DNA from: a virus
Reading direction: 5' to 3' (one strand)
Length of the DNA stretch: 64,000 nt
Virus record (IMG/VR): IMGVR_UViG_3300008952_000013
Location: 1 to 64,000 of that record
Position 1 is the first letter of the stretch. Each line of letters opens with the position of its first letter. Both the position numbers and the translations under genes were made by a program. Shown piece by piece: positions 31,761 through 39,648 of the stretch. The notes below the pieces were generated by a model that saw only the letters and a list, made by a program, of their open reading frames with translations, was not told where the DNA came from and made no database searches.

Positions 31761-31875
31761 AAAAAGTGTTTGTAGGGTCAAACAGGGATTGCTCTCCAAA
31801 AGGAAAGTCTTACATCCCCTAACCTAATGGATGATGCCCCACCCATTTGTGCTTTATAGATTATGATTTCAGTAT
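31761..31875 (-). repeat. Structured array element, copy 1
   Basis: About 115 bases, highly similar to copies at 32142, 32938 and 33621. On the minus strand it contains AATGG..CCATT around GGGTGGGGCATCAT, the variable hairpin ACTTTCC-TTTT-GGAGAGC, and GTTTG-ACCCTA-CAAAC followed by a T-rich run. The left flank (31712-31760) also matches that of copy 3. Confidence 0.8.
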
Positions 31876-32141
31876 CCTAACTAGGTTTTCTATGCCCCCC
31901 ACTGGCAGTTGGCATTTCAGCTTCCACAAAAAACCAAACGTAACCCCACAGGTGTAGCTTTGACATTTTTAGCCTGACGAATTGACATTTACACAGGTCT
32001 GTAATATGGTCTTGGCATTAAAACCATCTTCTTCTTCTGATTGACATAAGAAACACATTGGTATTAAATCATACAATAAACCTAATAAATGTATTTGACA
32101 TTTAAACTTCTGTAATAAGAAGATATCAATATGACAAAAAG

Positions 32142-32256
32142 AAAAAGTGTTTGTAGGGTTAAACAAGAATAGCTTTTCAAAAGAAAAGGCTTACATTCTC
32201 TAACCTAATGGATGATGCCCCACCCATTTGTATTTTGTCAATTATGATTTCAGTAT
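32142..32256 (-). repeat. Structured array element, copy 2
   Basis: Same element; the variable hairpin here reads CCTTTTC-TTTT-GAAAAGC, so both arms differ from copy 1 yet still pair. The end-of-element hairpin is GTTTAACCCTACAAAC. The + strand end runs into TTGTCAAT, a repeat-like word. Confidence 0.8.
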
Positions 32257-32492
32257 TTTCATGCGAATAACGCAGTGGTTTGACATTACAAAGACATACA
32301 TTTCAATTGTGTACGAATATTGGCATTAACAATCACTAACCCCTATATCTGTTGTCATTAGTCGCACTTAGAACATTTGGCATTACTCTTCTACTGAGAA
32401 CGCCTTTGTGGTGATTTGGCATCTATGCTACGTTCAAACCCTTGGCATTTTCCTTTGTGTTTTATTGGCATTAACTTAATGGGAAATTGGCA

Positions 32493-32708
32493 TTATTCTT
32501 CATATGCTATGATTGCTCCCATGTTCCACCAGGTTTCATACCTATAGCTAAAGCCATATTGAGACAACACTTCTACTACTATCTCTAACATCCTATTACT
32601 ATTACCTGTAACAATCTTAAATGATGCCTCAGTTGTTAATAGTATATGGTCTTCCACCACATTATATACATTACTATGTCTCACACCATGTAAATTCAAA
32701 CATAACAT
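32493..32708 (-). CDS. Hypothetical protein inside the array, 71 residues
   Basis: The ATG has a very strong AAAAAAAGGAGTC site, the same as in the 7.9-11.8 kb operon. The product (EDHILLTTEASFKIVTGNSN, EIVVEVLSQYGFSYRYETWW) is a small alpha/beta protein without known motif. Its stop codon is part of an ATGCCAA repeat (AATAATGCCAA), just as at the end of tnpB. Confidence 0.6.
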   Translation of the reverse strand: MLCLNLHGVRHSNVYNVVEDHILLTTEASFKIVTGNSNRMLEIVVEVLSQYGFSYRYETWWNMGAIIAYEE

Positions 32709-32937
32709 GAGTTGACTCCTTTTTTTGTGTTTGGTGTAAATTTTCTAAATTAGTTCATATTTCATGTCTTGGCATTAAGGTAGTGTTCAACGTTTTGACA
32801 TTTAGCGCATCAGAAAAAGGATATGTATCAAGCCTTTAGATTGGCATTTAAAAAGCCTAAAGAAATTGGAGATTTGGTACGATTTGACAATCCAATTTAG
32901 AAGATCTTGGCAACTAAGTGCTCCCTTTAAAATAAAT

Positions 32938-33050
32938 AAAAAGTGTTTGTAGGGTCAAACAGGAATCGCTTTCAAAATGAAAGGCTTACATTCCCTAACC
33001 TAATGGATGATGCCCCACCCATTTGTGTTTTTGTCATTTATAATTGCATC
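32938..33050 (-). repeat. Structured array element, copy 3
   Basis: Same element; the variable hairpin is CCTTTC-ATTTT-GAAAGC. Its flank at 32882-32937 matches the flank of copy 1, including two repeat units and the sequences between them, so element and neighbouring units were duplicated together. Confidence 0.8.
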
Positions 33051-33069
33051 ATTGAGGGGATTACTCAAC

Positions 33070-33330
33070 TCATAGTCTTTGACATTTTTTTGAAGGCCAA
33101 TCAGCTATTGACATTGACTTTTTCGCTTCATCCTCACCAACTAGCTCCACTAAACTTTGAACAGCTAGATTTTGTTTAACTCTAAATTCTTTTGGTAGTT
33201 CATTAATTACTAACATAATTCTTTCTACTTCTGAAAGAGAAGCATAATAGATCCTATATTCATCTACCTTAAACATCCAACTTCTAAGGGATTCTTTCTT
33301 AGGGTTAAATACAGTTTCATTAATCTTCAA
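33070..33330 (-). CDS. Hypothetical protein inside the array, 86 residues
   Basis: A TTG start directly follows an ATGCCAA repeat, with AGGTAG upstream. The product is charged and helical (SWMFKVDEYRIYYASLSEVE, ELPKEFRVKQNL), and the last 30 residues are encoded across two repeat copies. No family is recognised. The start is less certain than the frame. Confidence 0.5.
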   Translation of the reverse strand: MKINETVFNPKKESLRSWMFKVDEYRIYYASLSEVERIMLVINELPKEFRVKQNLAVQSLVELVGEDEAKKSMSIADWPSKKCQRL

Positions 33331-33620
33331 TTGGCATTCTACCTATTAATGTGTTGGCATCTGGCTTAGTTTCTTGACATTTAACTTAAGTTGTTCAAGA
33401 GAATTGGCATTAACATTCAGCAATCTTTATCCTTGGCATTACACGTTATGGTGTACTAACATGGCACTAGGGATAAGTTTACGAACACTCCTGACATCGA
33501 CTTGGCATATACCCCCATTGGGCCAACACCTTTGTTGACATTATTAGTCAGCGCAGGAAAAACTCAGCAAAATGTGTTTGTCTTATTTGGCATCATACAA
33601 TCCCTTAAATGACAAAAAAG

Positions 33621-33736
33621 AAAAAGTGTTTGTAGGGTCAAACAAGAATAGCTCTTCAAAAGAAAAGTCTTACATCCTCTAACCTAATGGATGATGCCCC
33701 ACCCATTTGTATTTTTGTCATTTATGATTTCAGTAT
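33621..33736 (-). repeat. Structured array element, copy 4
   Basis: Same element; the variable hairpin is ACTTTTC-TTTT-GAAGAGC. It lies nearest to tnpB. On the minus strand it ends in ACTTTTTCTTTTTT, terminator-like. Confidence 0.8.
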
Positions 33737-34038
33737 GAGAAGATCCTGTATGATTGACATGTTTATACTGATTGACATTCTAGATTACTTTATTTGGCAA
33801 TTTATGCTTTGACATTATCAACCAATCCAAATTGACATTCAGCACTTAGTGATTTTGACATCTACGATAAACCATCACCAACGAATACTTGACATTGAAA
33901 CTATCCTTTTTCAATTACAATTGCCATCTAGAAGATCTTGGTTGACATTTTTCAAGTCATATTGGCATCATACTTCTTTGGCATTGTATCTACGTGTAGT
34001 GTTGTTGGCATCTGCTGTTCAAGCCAAACTCCTTGGCA

Positions 34039-35334
34039 TTAAGAAGCTTTTTTTATCTTTTCCTTTTGCTTCCACAATTGATAGTGTGGTCTAATGTGCT
34101 TCTGAAAGTCTTTCTTGTTGACGTTCTCTACACTCATCTCATTAGAACCAAACATCAATATGTTTATACTGGCATTTCTATCTCTATCATGATGAGCACT
34201 ACAAGATTCGCAATCCCATTCTCTTATCTCCAGGGTTAGTTCCTTATTGACTTCACCACAATTAGAGCATGTCTTAGAAGAAGGGTAGTATCTTTCTATA
34301 AAATGAACCATCTTATCTTTCTTCAAAGCTATTTGCTTCATCTTATCTACAAAACTAGCAAAGGATAGGTCATTTACTTTCTTACCCCACAGCATTTGCA
34401 TACCTTTGATGTTTAGATCCTCAAAGAAGATATAGTCATATTGGTCTGCTATTTGATTAGCCAGTTTCCACTGGAAATCATTTCTTTGATTACGAATTTT
34501 CCTATGTAATCTAGCTAGATTTTCCTTAGCTCTTTTACGATTTCCAGATCCTTTCTTCTTTCTTGATAGGCTTTTACTAGCTACCTGTATTTTCTTTAGG
34601 GTTTCCTTAAAGAAAAGTGGAGACTCAATATCTTTCAAATCAGATGAAGTTAAGAACTTTTTAAGACCAAAATCAAACCCCACAGCTTGTCTAGTAAAGC
34701 TAGTATCTATCTTCTCTACATAGTCTGTTACTATGCTCATATAGTAGTCGTCTAGAGTATCTCTTTTAATAGTAATAGTTTTAATATTACCTAACACTTC
34801 TCTAGATTTGAAATAGTAGTACTTCCTATAATAGCCATTTTTAGCCCTATAGTCGTTTTCCCTTTTCATATCTATTTCAATAGAGTTGTTAGAGTTCAAT
34901 CTCCAACCTTTGGGTAAGTTTTTTCCATCTGTAGAGTTCTTATTAGGTGGTCTTACACCCAGCATAAAGGAATTATACCTATCTCTACCCTTAAAGGTAG
35001 GAGTTCCAGTATCCTTAATACCTTTCTTCTGATCAGAATAGAATCTTTTGTACCCTACATCAATCTTTTTAAGTATTTGAGTCCTGGTAACTGAATTTAT
35101 CATGTTCCAGAAAGCATACTTACCATTAGGGTGGTCTTTCATCTTATTCATATGCCTACTCAACTGGTACATACTAAGATGTTTCTTCCCTTCTGGAAAG
35201 TGATTTTTAAATAACCTATACCTTCTTTTATGCACAGCTATGGCATGATTATAGTAGTGCCTACACATACCTATAATCCTATCAAGTTCCCTTAAGTGTG
35301 GGCTTCTATGCATCTTAAACTGGTATGTTTTCAT
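34039..35334 (-). CDS. tnpB: TnpB-family RNA-guided nuclease
   Basis: The 431-residue protein has the RuvC-type motifs of TnpB/Cas12 ancestors: AVGFDFGLKKF (D221), IFFEDLNIKGM (E305) and HHDRDRNASINIL (D383/D385). A zinc ribbon with C356, C359, C375 and C378 lies between the last two. All catalytic residues are present, so it is not an inactivated repressor type. TnpB proteins bind an RNA from the 3' end of their own gene and cut DNA next to a short motif. No TnpA or transposon ends were found. The stop codon overlaps the first ATGCCAA of the array, and the RRM gene lies 3 bases upstream. Confidence 0.9.
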   Translation of the reverse strand: MKTYQFKMHRSPHLRELDRIIGMCRHYYNHAIAVHKRRYRLFKNHFPEGKKHLSMYQLSRHMNKMKDHPNGKYAFWNMINSVTRTQILKKIDVGYKRFYSDQKKGIKDTGTPTFKGRDRYNSFMLGVRPPNKNSTDGKNLPKGWRLNSNNSIEIDMKRENDYRAKNGYYRKYYYFKSREVLGNIKTITIKRDTLDDYYMSIVTDYVEKIDTSFTRQAVGFDFGLKKFLTSSDLKDIESPLFFKETLKKIQVASKSLSRKKKGSGNRKRAKENLARLHRKIRNQRNDFQWKLANQIADQYDYIFFEDLNIKGMQMLWGKKVNDLSFASFVDKMKQIALKKDKMVHFIERYYPSSKTCSNCGEVNKELTLEIREWDCESCSAHHDRDRNASINILMFGSNEMSVENVNKKDFQKHIRPHYQLWKQKEKIKKAS

Positions 35335-35337
35335 ATC

Positions 35338-35646
35338 TTAACCCTTAAATGGCTTACTCCTAAGAGAAAATGAACCATCATATGGTACAGCTTGTTTTTT
35401 TCTTTCTTTAGGTCTAGCTTCTACTACTTTAAGAGGTCTACCAAAAAGTTCCCTTTGATCCATTTCAGACATAGCTATCTTAGCTTGTTCTTCATTAGGC
35501 ATTTCTACAAACCCAAATCCTCTAGATCTACCAGTTTCCCTATCTATTATTACCTTAGCTGAATCAACATCACCAAAAGGAATAAATATATCCTTTAGAC
35601 CACTATCGTCTATTGCCCAATCTAAATTTGCAACGTATATGTTCAT
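35338..35646 (-). CDS. RRM-domain RNA-binding protein
   Basis: Residues 3-8 (IYVANL, RNP2) and 40-49 (GRSRGFGFVEM, RNP1) define a single RNA recognition motif, followed by a basic tail. At 102 residues it resembles the glycine-poor end of bacterial RNA-binding proteins. It starts 2 bases after the Rad50 C-half and ends 3 bases before tnpB, without a ribosome site of its own, so it is probably translated with its neighbours. Its place suggests a role with the TnpB RNA, which is an inference. Confidence 0.85.
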   Translation of the reverse strand: MNIYVANLDWAIDDSGLKDIFIPFGDVDSAKVIIDRETGRSRGFGFVEMPNEEQAKIAMSEMDQRELFGRPLKVVEARPKERKKQAVPYDGSFSLRSKPFKG

Positions 35647-35648
35647 AA

Positions 35649-36296
35649 TTAAACTATTAGAGACTTTCCTCTTTGCTTATCAATTGTAATAACTTTATCT
35701 GCACTAAATTGCAGATTTTCTTTGTGACTAACTAAAACTATTTGCATATCTAACTTATCACACATTTGTCTTAAAAAGGCAGACGCTTGCTCTAAATACT
35801 CTTTAGATAAAAACTTTAAACTTTCATCTAATATAATAGTCTGTTGACCTTTAGCTAAATAAACAAAAACCACTTTAAACACTAAAGATATAATGTCATT
35901 CATTCCACCACCACAAGATTTCTGTGGGTCTAGAAGATTACCATCTTCAGTGATCAAGACATTAATAGCAGGTTGATTTCTATAGTTTTCTAATTGAATT
36001 TGAAACTTAATGTTCTTTTCAAATATTTTAGTTAACGCTTCAGTTAACAAGTTATTGAAAATATTGCATATCCCAACCCTATACTCTGCAGATACCTTGG
36101 AGAGGAATTCTCTAAGTTCATTATGTGTTTCTATATCTTCTTTATTAGTCTTACGTTTTTCATAATTATTATTAAGCTGGCTTTCTATTTCTTGTTGTTT
36201 ATATTTGTATTTTCCTATTAGTTCAACAAAATCTTTAACAGATTCTTTATGTTGTTCTAAGGCTATAATATCCCTTTTATTATTTCTATTAACCAT
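35649..36296 (-). CDS. SbcC/Rad50-like ATPase, C-terminal half
   Basis: A coiled coil of about 70 residues is followed by the ABC signature-like SCGGGMNDIISLVF, Walker B TIILDES and the H-loop LVSHKE. This is the returning half of Rad50/SbcC-type ATPases; Walker A and zinc hook are encoded at 1697-2563 on the + strand. The 215-residue chain cannot bind ATP properly alone. ATG 36296 has AGGTG upstream and overlaps the end of the membrane-protein gene. Confidence 0.82.
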   Translation of the reverse strand: MVNRNNKRDIIALEQHKESVKDFVELIGKYKYKQQEIESQLNNNYEKRKTNKEDIETHNELREFLSKVSAEYRVGICNIFNNLLTEALTKIFEKNIKFQIQLENYRNQPAINVLITEDGNLLDPQKSCGGGMNDIISLVFKVVFVYLAKGQQTIILDESLKFLSKEYLEQASAFLRQMCDKLDMQIVLVSHKENLQFSADKVITIDKQRGKSLIV

Positions 36297-36532
36297 TTAA
36301 ACACCTGTATAAATCCTAGTATCCCACAAAGTATTCCAAACAATACGCCAACACTCATAAAGGTGATAACTGCTATAGCACCCTTGCTGCTTGGCTTTTC
36401 TTCTTCTTCAAACATTCTATGTAGTAGGTTCTCTTCAGCTTTTTTCCTATCTCTTTCTTGTTTCAAGGTAAGTGCTTCAGAATCCTTTTGAAAGTTTTCT
36501 ATGTCTTGTCTAATTTGATTTATTTTATCCAT
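36263..36532 (-). CDS. Small membrane protein with coiled coil, 89 residues
   Basis: A charged helix of about 45 residues precedes a hydrophobic region (IAVITFMSVGVLFGILCGIL, FIQVFKWLIEIIKGIL) able to span the membrane once or twice. It overlaps the Rad50 C-half start by 34 bases. Function unknown. Confidence 0.6.
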   Translation of the reverse strand: MDKINQIRQDIENFQKDSEALTLKQERDRKKAEENLLHRMFEEEEKPSSKGAIAVITFMSVGVLFGILCGILGFIQVFKWLIEIIKGIL

Positions 36533-36541
36533 AGTGATTAA

Positions 36542-36566
36542 ATTGCCCCCTTATTAAGGGGGCAAT
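36542..36566 (-). terminator. Hairpin after the SSB gene
   Basis: ATTGCCCCCTT pairs with AAGGGGGCAAT around ATT. The minus-strand side has only a short T run, so termination may be partial. Confidence 0.55.
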
Positions 36567-36591
36567 CATATTGTACAACAATGGACAATGA

Positions 36592-37461
36592 TTAGAAGGG
36601 TGGAGCTTCATTATCTAGCTCTGTATCAGAGCCTTTCATTAGTTGTTCAATCTCTCCAGCAATTGCATCTCCACCTACTTCAACTTTTGTTTCTTCAGGT
36701 GAGAAGGTTGCAGTTCCAGTAGAAACTCTAGAGTGAACTTCATTACAAAGTGCAATAATCTCATCTCTATCTAGGATTTTATAGTAATCTTTTAAATCAA
36801 ACTTCTCTCCATGCTCCTTAATAGCTCCTACTTCTTCTTCTGTTAAGGGGGAGTTGGTTTGATTAGGTAGTATTTCAAACCTATTAGCACCAGATGCTTG
36901 CTTATGATATCGTAATAGAATGTCATAACCATTATCTGGACAAGTGGGATCGCCACGACTAAAGCCTTCATCTTCAGTATCAGGAACTAGCTTAAGCAAC
37001 TTATCCCAAGCTGATTTCTTAAAAGATGCTATACCTATAGAAGACATCATTTCTATCTTTTGTTCTTCACGATTAAAGGCTAACAAGTTAGCTTGAAACA
37101 CATTGCGTTGTGGTGTTGCGTTTGCTCCCCAGGAAGCAGGTGGTTCTTTAAAAGAAATAAAAGGTAGCTCATCATGATCTTGACCTTTCATTTGTAGATC
37201 ATAAACTTCATCTAAGGGGCAAGTTCTCATGGGTTCAGGAGTAAGCTTTATCTCATCAAATTCAGGGTAATCATAGTTAATACATGGCAACATTAATGTT
37301 TGGGTGTTACCATCCATTTTTTCTACTTGAATATAATGAATCATTCTTCTAATCGCACCACCAAATAATCTTAGTCTAGGAGTATCATCCCATTTCCAAA
37401 AATTTGGACGCTCAGTGTTTACTCTGTTAGAAGTTTGTGGTTTAATTCCAATTAAACTCAT
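36592..37461 (-). CDS. Single-stranded DNA-binding protein, gp32-like
   Basis: The 289-residue protein has a central domain with Cys and aromatic residues (GGAIRRMIHYIQVEKMDGNT, RTCPLDEVYD, DPTCPDNGYDILLRY) and ends in an acidic tail DTELDNEAPPF. That acidic tip with final aromatic is the protein-contact tail of SSB and T4 gp32-type proteins. It would coat ssDNA at the fork and recruit replication proteins. Its leader contains two hairpins and the 37585 element. Confidence 0.7.
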   Translation of the reverse strand: MSLIGIKPQTSNRVNTERPNFWKWDDTPRLRLFGGAIRRMIHYIQVEKMDGNTQTLMLPCINYDYPEFDEIKLTPEPMRTCPLDEVYDLQMKGQDHDELPFISFKEPPASWGANATPQRNVFQANLLAFNREEQKIEMMSSIGIASFKKSAWDKLLKLVPDTEDEGFSRGDPTCPDNGYDILLRYHKQASGANRFEILPNQTNSPLTEEEVGAIKEHGEKFDLKDYYKILDRDEIIALCNEVHSRVSTGTATFSPEETKVEVGGDAIAGEIEQLMKGSDTELDNEAPPF

Positions 37462-37497
37462 AGTTAAAGACCTCTATTCATTTTTAAAATTAATAAA

Positions 37498-37530
37498 TCT
37501 CTCTCTGCTTCCAAAAGAAGCAGAGAGAGA
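37498..37530 (-). other. Perfect 14-base-pair hairpin in the SSB leader
   Basis: TCTCTCTCTGCTTC and GAAGCAGAGAGAGA pair around CAAAA, 37 bases upstream of the SSB start. It may stabilise or control the mRNA, or be an attenuator (weak T-rich run follows). Confidence 0.65.
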
Positions 37531-37589
37531 ATTCAGTTTAGTGGGTTCTGACAACACTAAAACTAGATACTTGAGTAAGTATCTAACCT

Positions 37590-37628
37590 ATAGTACAACA
37601 TTTTTTAGAGCTTTTGTGCTGAAAACAT
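37590..37628 (-). promoter_or_regulatory. Conserved upstream element, copy 1
   Basis: Minus strand ATGTTTTCAGCACAAAAGCT and then CTAAAAAATGTTGTACTATA. It matches the element at 44867 at about 33 of 38 positions. Both lie between genes and point towards the next gene. Confidence 0.6.
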
Positions 37629-37646
37629 GAAAAAAATAAAAACAAT

Positions 37647-37677
37647 AAAAAAACCCCACCTTTTGGATGGGGTTTTT
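37647..37677 (-). terminator. Terminator downstream of the portal gene
   Basis: AAAAACCCC-A-CC pairs with GG-T-GGGGTTTTT around TTTT, with T-rich sequence on both sides in the respective directions. Confidence 0.8.
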
Positions 37678-37747
37678 GTTCAACTTTAACTAATCTAGTT
37701 GGGTTACCATAGCCATGATAAATCCCACAGCAAACAAATAAATTATA

Positions 37748-39403
37748 CTACATATCACCTATAGGTTCAATAGGCTCTTGATGCTTAACCCTTTCATTCA
37801 GTATTTCATTAATTTTTTGTTCTAGTTTGTTTTCAAAGGGGTCATCAATTCTTTCATCTATAATGTCATTAATCTTATTCTTGAATTCAAATTCTCTTTC
37901 CTCTAGTTTCTTCTTACTTAAATTCTTAGGGATATAAATATCATCTCTAGTTAATGTTGTATCTGAAGGGATGGAGTATGGTTGAGTTAATCCTTCTATC
38001 TCATTGTTCACTCCAGCCATTATACTATTCATCTCACTACCCTCTAGTTTATCTAATCCAGAAGGTATGCCTTGCTTAAGGGCAACTTTTAGTGGGATAT
38101 TTCCCCAAGATACAGGTTTAAGACCTAATCTTTTCTCCCTGACATAATTAATAGTGATAACACCTTCTGATAACATCTGTTTATCAATTTCCCACTGTTC
38201 ATCTTGATCTAGTTCAGGTTCTATACCCCAATCAACATAGATGTCTTTAAAACCAAAACCACCTTGGTGACCCATCATTGGATTGGGTTGTGACCATATT
38301 AACTCAGAATTAAAATGATAAGCGAAAGTGTTAAGTTGTGGAACTAAAGCGTCTTTTTCAAATTGAGCTTGTTGTCTTTCTGAATTTAGCTTTCCAGTAT
38401 TGGGAGTTACCATACCTAATACTAGTGGTTGCATATTGAAGACAGACATTATTTGTTCTAACATCCATTGGGAATATTGCTTAAAAGACATCTCATTTGG
38501 AGCTAAACCAACCTTATCTATCTTAACAGACCCCTCACCTTCTCCTGTGCTTATTAGGATGGGTCTGTGAGGCTTTCCTTTCAAATGTCTATCCCAATAC
38601 TTCTGATATTCTTCTAAACGCTCTAAGGAGACATTTTGAAACATTACAGCTAGTCTAGGAGTGGCATCATTAGCAAACAACTCTGAGTTATAGTTCTCCA
38701 CTCTTTGAGCATTGACCACTGTTTTACATAGCGTCTCTATTTTAGATGTTCCATATGGGGTTCCACTTCTAGGATTCATTATCATATAAAGAATTTCATC
38801 AATACTATACCAAACACCTTGAGAGTCGTTCTCCCCTTTCTCATAGTACGCTTTCTTGAAATTCTTAAAGGAACCAGTTTTATCAGTATTTAATACGAAG
38901 TCTGCACCATGTGCAGCGTATATTTCTTTGGGCTTACCTTTTTTATCTCTAACTACTTCAATAGCTCCAGCATCGTACATCAATAAGTCTCTATCAATTT
39001 TAGCCCTAATAGAATTAAATGACTCTCTAGATGAATTAGGGTTAGTTAACAATTCTGCTACTTGTTCTATATGTTTCATTTGATCATCTGTTATCTGGAT
39101 AGACGATGATACATCTGAATAAGCATATTCGATAGGTAGTATTTTAGGTGGAACTAAATTTAATCTAGTAGTAATTTTGTCTACACAGGCTCTTATCCAG
39201 GTATTTCGTTCATAGATGGTTCTCATCTCTTTGAACGTTAATCGACCAACAGTTTCTCTGTGCATTGAATCTATAGTAGATTCACTTAATAAAGATCTAC
39301 GCTTTCTTCTTTTAGCTAGATTGGGTTTTTTAGTGACCCTAGCCATTCTAGATGGTCTTATCAGATTGATTACAGAAGGAGCGTTCTTGCTAAAAGAAAT
39401 CAT
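37748..39403 (-). CDS. Portal protein
   Basis: The 551-residue sequence has the portal landmarks FKEMRTIYERNTWIRACVDK, the acidic-hydrophobic core, MNPRSGTPYGTSKIETLCKT, RPILISTGEG and QYSQWMLEQIMSVFNMQPLVL, followed by a long charged helical tail. It would form the ring at the packaging vertex through which DNA enters. It lies beside the terminase genes, as usual. The start overlaps the end of the 39400 gene by 4 bases. Confidence 0.88.
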   Translation of the reverse strand: MISFSKNAPSVINLIRPSRMARVTKKPNLAKRRKRRSLLSESTIDSMHRETVGRLTFKEMRTIYERNTWIRACVDKITTRLNLVPPKILPIEYAYSDVSSSIQITDDQMKHIEQVAELLTNPNSSRESFNSIRAKIDRDLLMYDAGAIEVVRDKKGKPKEIYAAHGADFVLNTDKTGSFKNFKKAYYEKGENDSQGVWYSIDEILYMIMNPRSGTPYGTSKIETLCKTVVNAQRVENYNSELFANDATPRLAVMFQNVSLERLEEYQKYWDRHLKGKPHRPILISTGEGEGSVKIDKVGLAPNEMSFKQYSQWMLEQIMSVFNMQPLVLGMVTPNTGKLNSERQQAQFEKDALVPQLNTFAYHFNSELIWSQPNPMMGHQGGFGFKDIYVDWGIEPELDQDEQWEIDKQMLSEGVITINYVREKRLGLKPVSWGNIPLKVALKQGIPSGLDKLEGSEMNSIMAGVNNEIEGLTQPYSIPSDTTLTRDDIYIPKNLSKKKLEEREFEFKNKINDIIDERIDDPFENKLEQKINEILNERVKHQEPIEPIGDM

Positions 39404-39648
39404 TCTTCTTCACCTATAGTTTCTTCATCTTGGACATTAGTAGGAATCATTATTTTATCATTCATGTAAGCAGAATAGAAGCTTATTCCTACAAATATAA
39501 TTGCAGATTGTAGTTTTCCTTCTAAAGTTTTTATGATTGATAAAATTAAACACGATATGAAACAGACAGCAGTAATAAATTTTAATAAAGTATCTAGGTC
39601 GAATTTACTCAAGATAGCCCATAAACCCACCATCGCTTGCTTTAGCAT
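39400..39648 (-). CDS. Small membrane protein, 82 residues
   Basis: Two hydrophobic helices (LLKFITAVCFISCLILSII and LQSAIIFVGISFYSAYM) and an acidic C-terminus. It overlaps the terminase nuclease gene by 44 bases and the portal gene by 4. Small two-helix proteins can be holins or other envelope proteins; the role here is unknown. Confidence 0.6.
   Translation of the reverse strand: MLKQAMVGLWAILSKFDLDTLLKFITAVCFISCLILSIIKTLEGKLQSAIIFVGISFYSAYMNDKIMIPTNVQDEETIGEEE

Larger units (their letters stand above)
31599..34040 (-). repeat. Short-repeat array 3' of tnpB (about 50 copies of ATGYCAA)
   Basis: On the + strand the word TTGRCAT (TTGGCAT or TTGACAT, often followed by T) recurs at about 50 places, for example 31599, 31625, 31645, 31674, 31909, 31960, 31982, 32012, 32280, 32320, 32377, 32416, 32442, 32465, 32487, 32769, 32795, 33331, 33354, 33374, 33404, 33433, 33772, 33809, 33832, 33889, 33942, 33962, 33978, 34005 and 34033. 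A few variants have one change. Start-to-start distances range from 11 to 52 bases, most 20-35, and the segments between are mostly unlike one another. By chance less than one copy would be expected on one strand. In the tnpB direction each unit is ATGYCAA followed by a unique segment. Four copies of a longer element and two reading frames interrupt it. It is not a standard CRISPR array because repeats are short and spacing is irregular. Confidence 0.85.

Noticed and set aside
31969-32166. 65-residue minus-strand frame in the array
   Set aside because: It spans several repeats and part of structured copy 2 and has no ribosome site.
31599-34040. Standard CRISPR array or integron cassette array
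   Set aside because: Repeats are only 7-8 bases, spacing varies from 11 to 52 bases, and no attC-like core sites or integrase gene are seen. The array is real but does not fit these known types.
33849-34239. Two + strand frames opposite the array and tnpB end
   Set aside because: They lack ribosome sites and lie over repeats or tnpB codons; shadows of the minus-strand content.
34039-35334. Complete IS605 or IS607 element
   Set aside because: No TnpA-type transposase gene and no recognisable element ends; tnpB is embedded in a phage operon.
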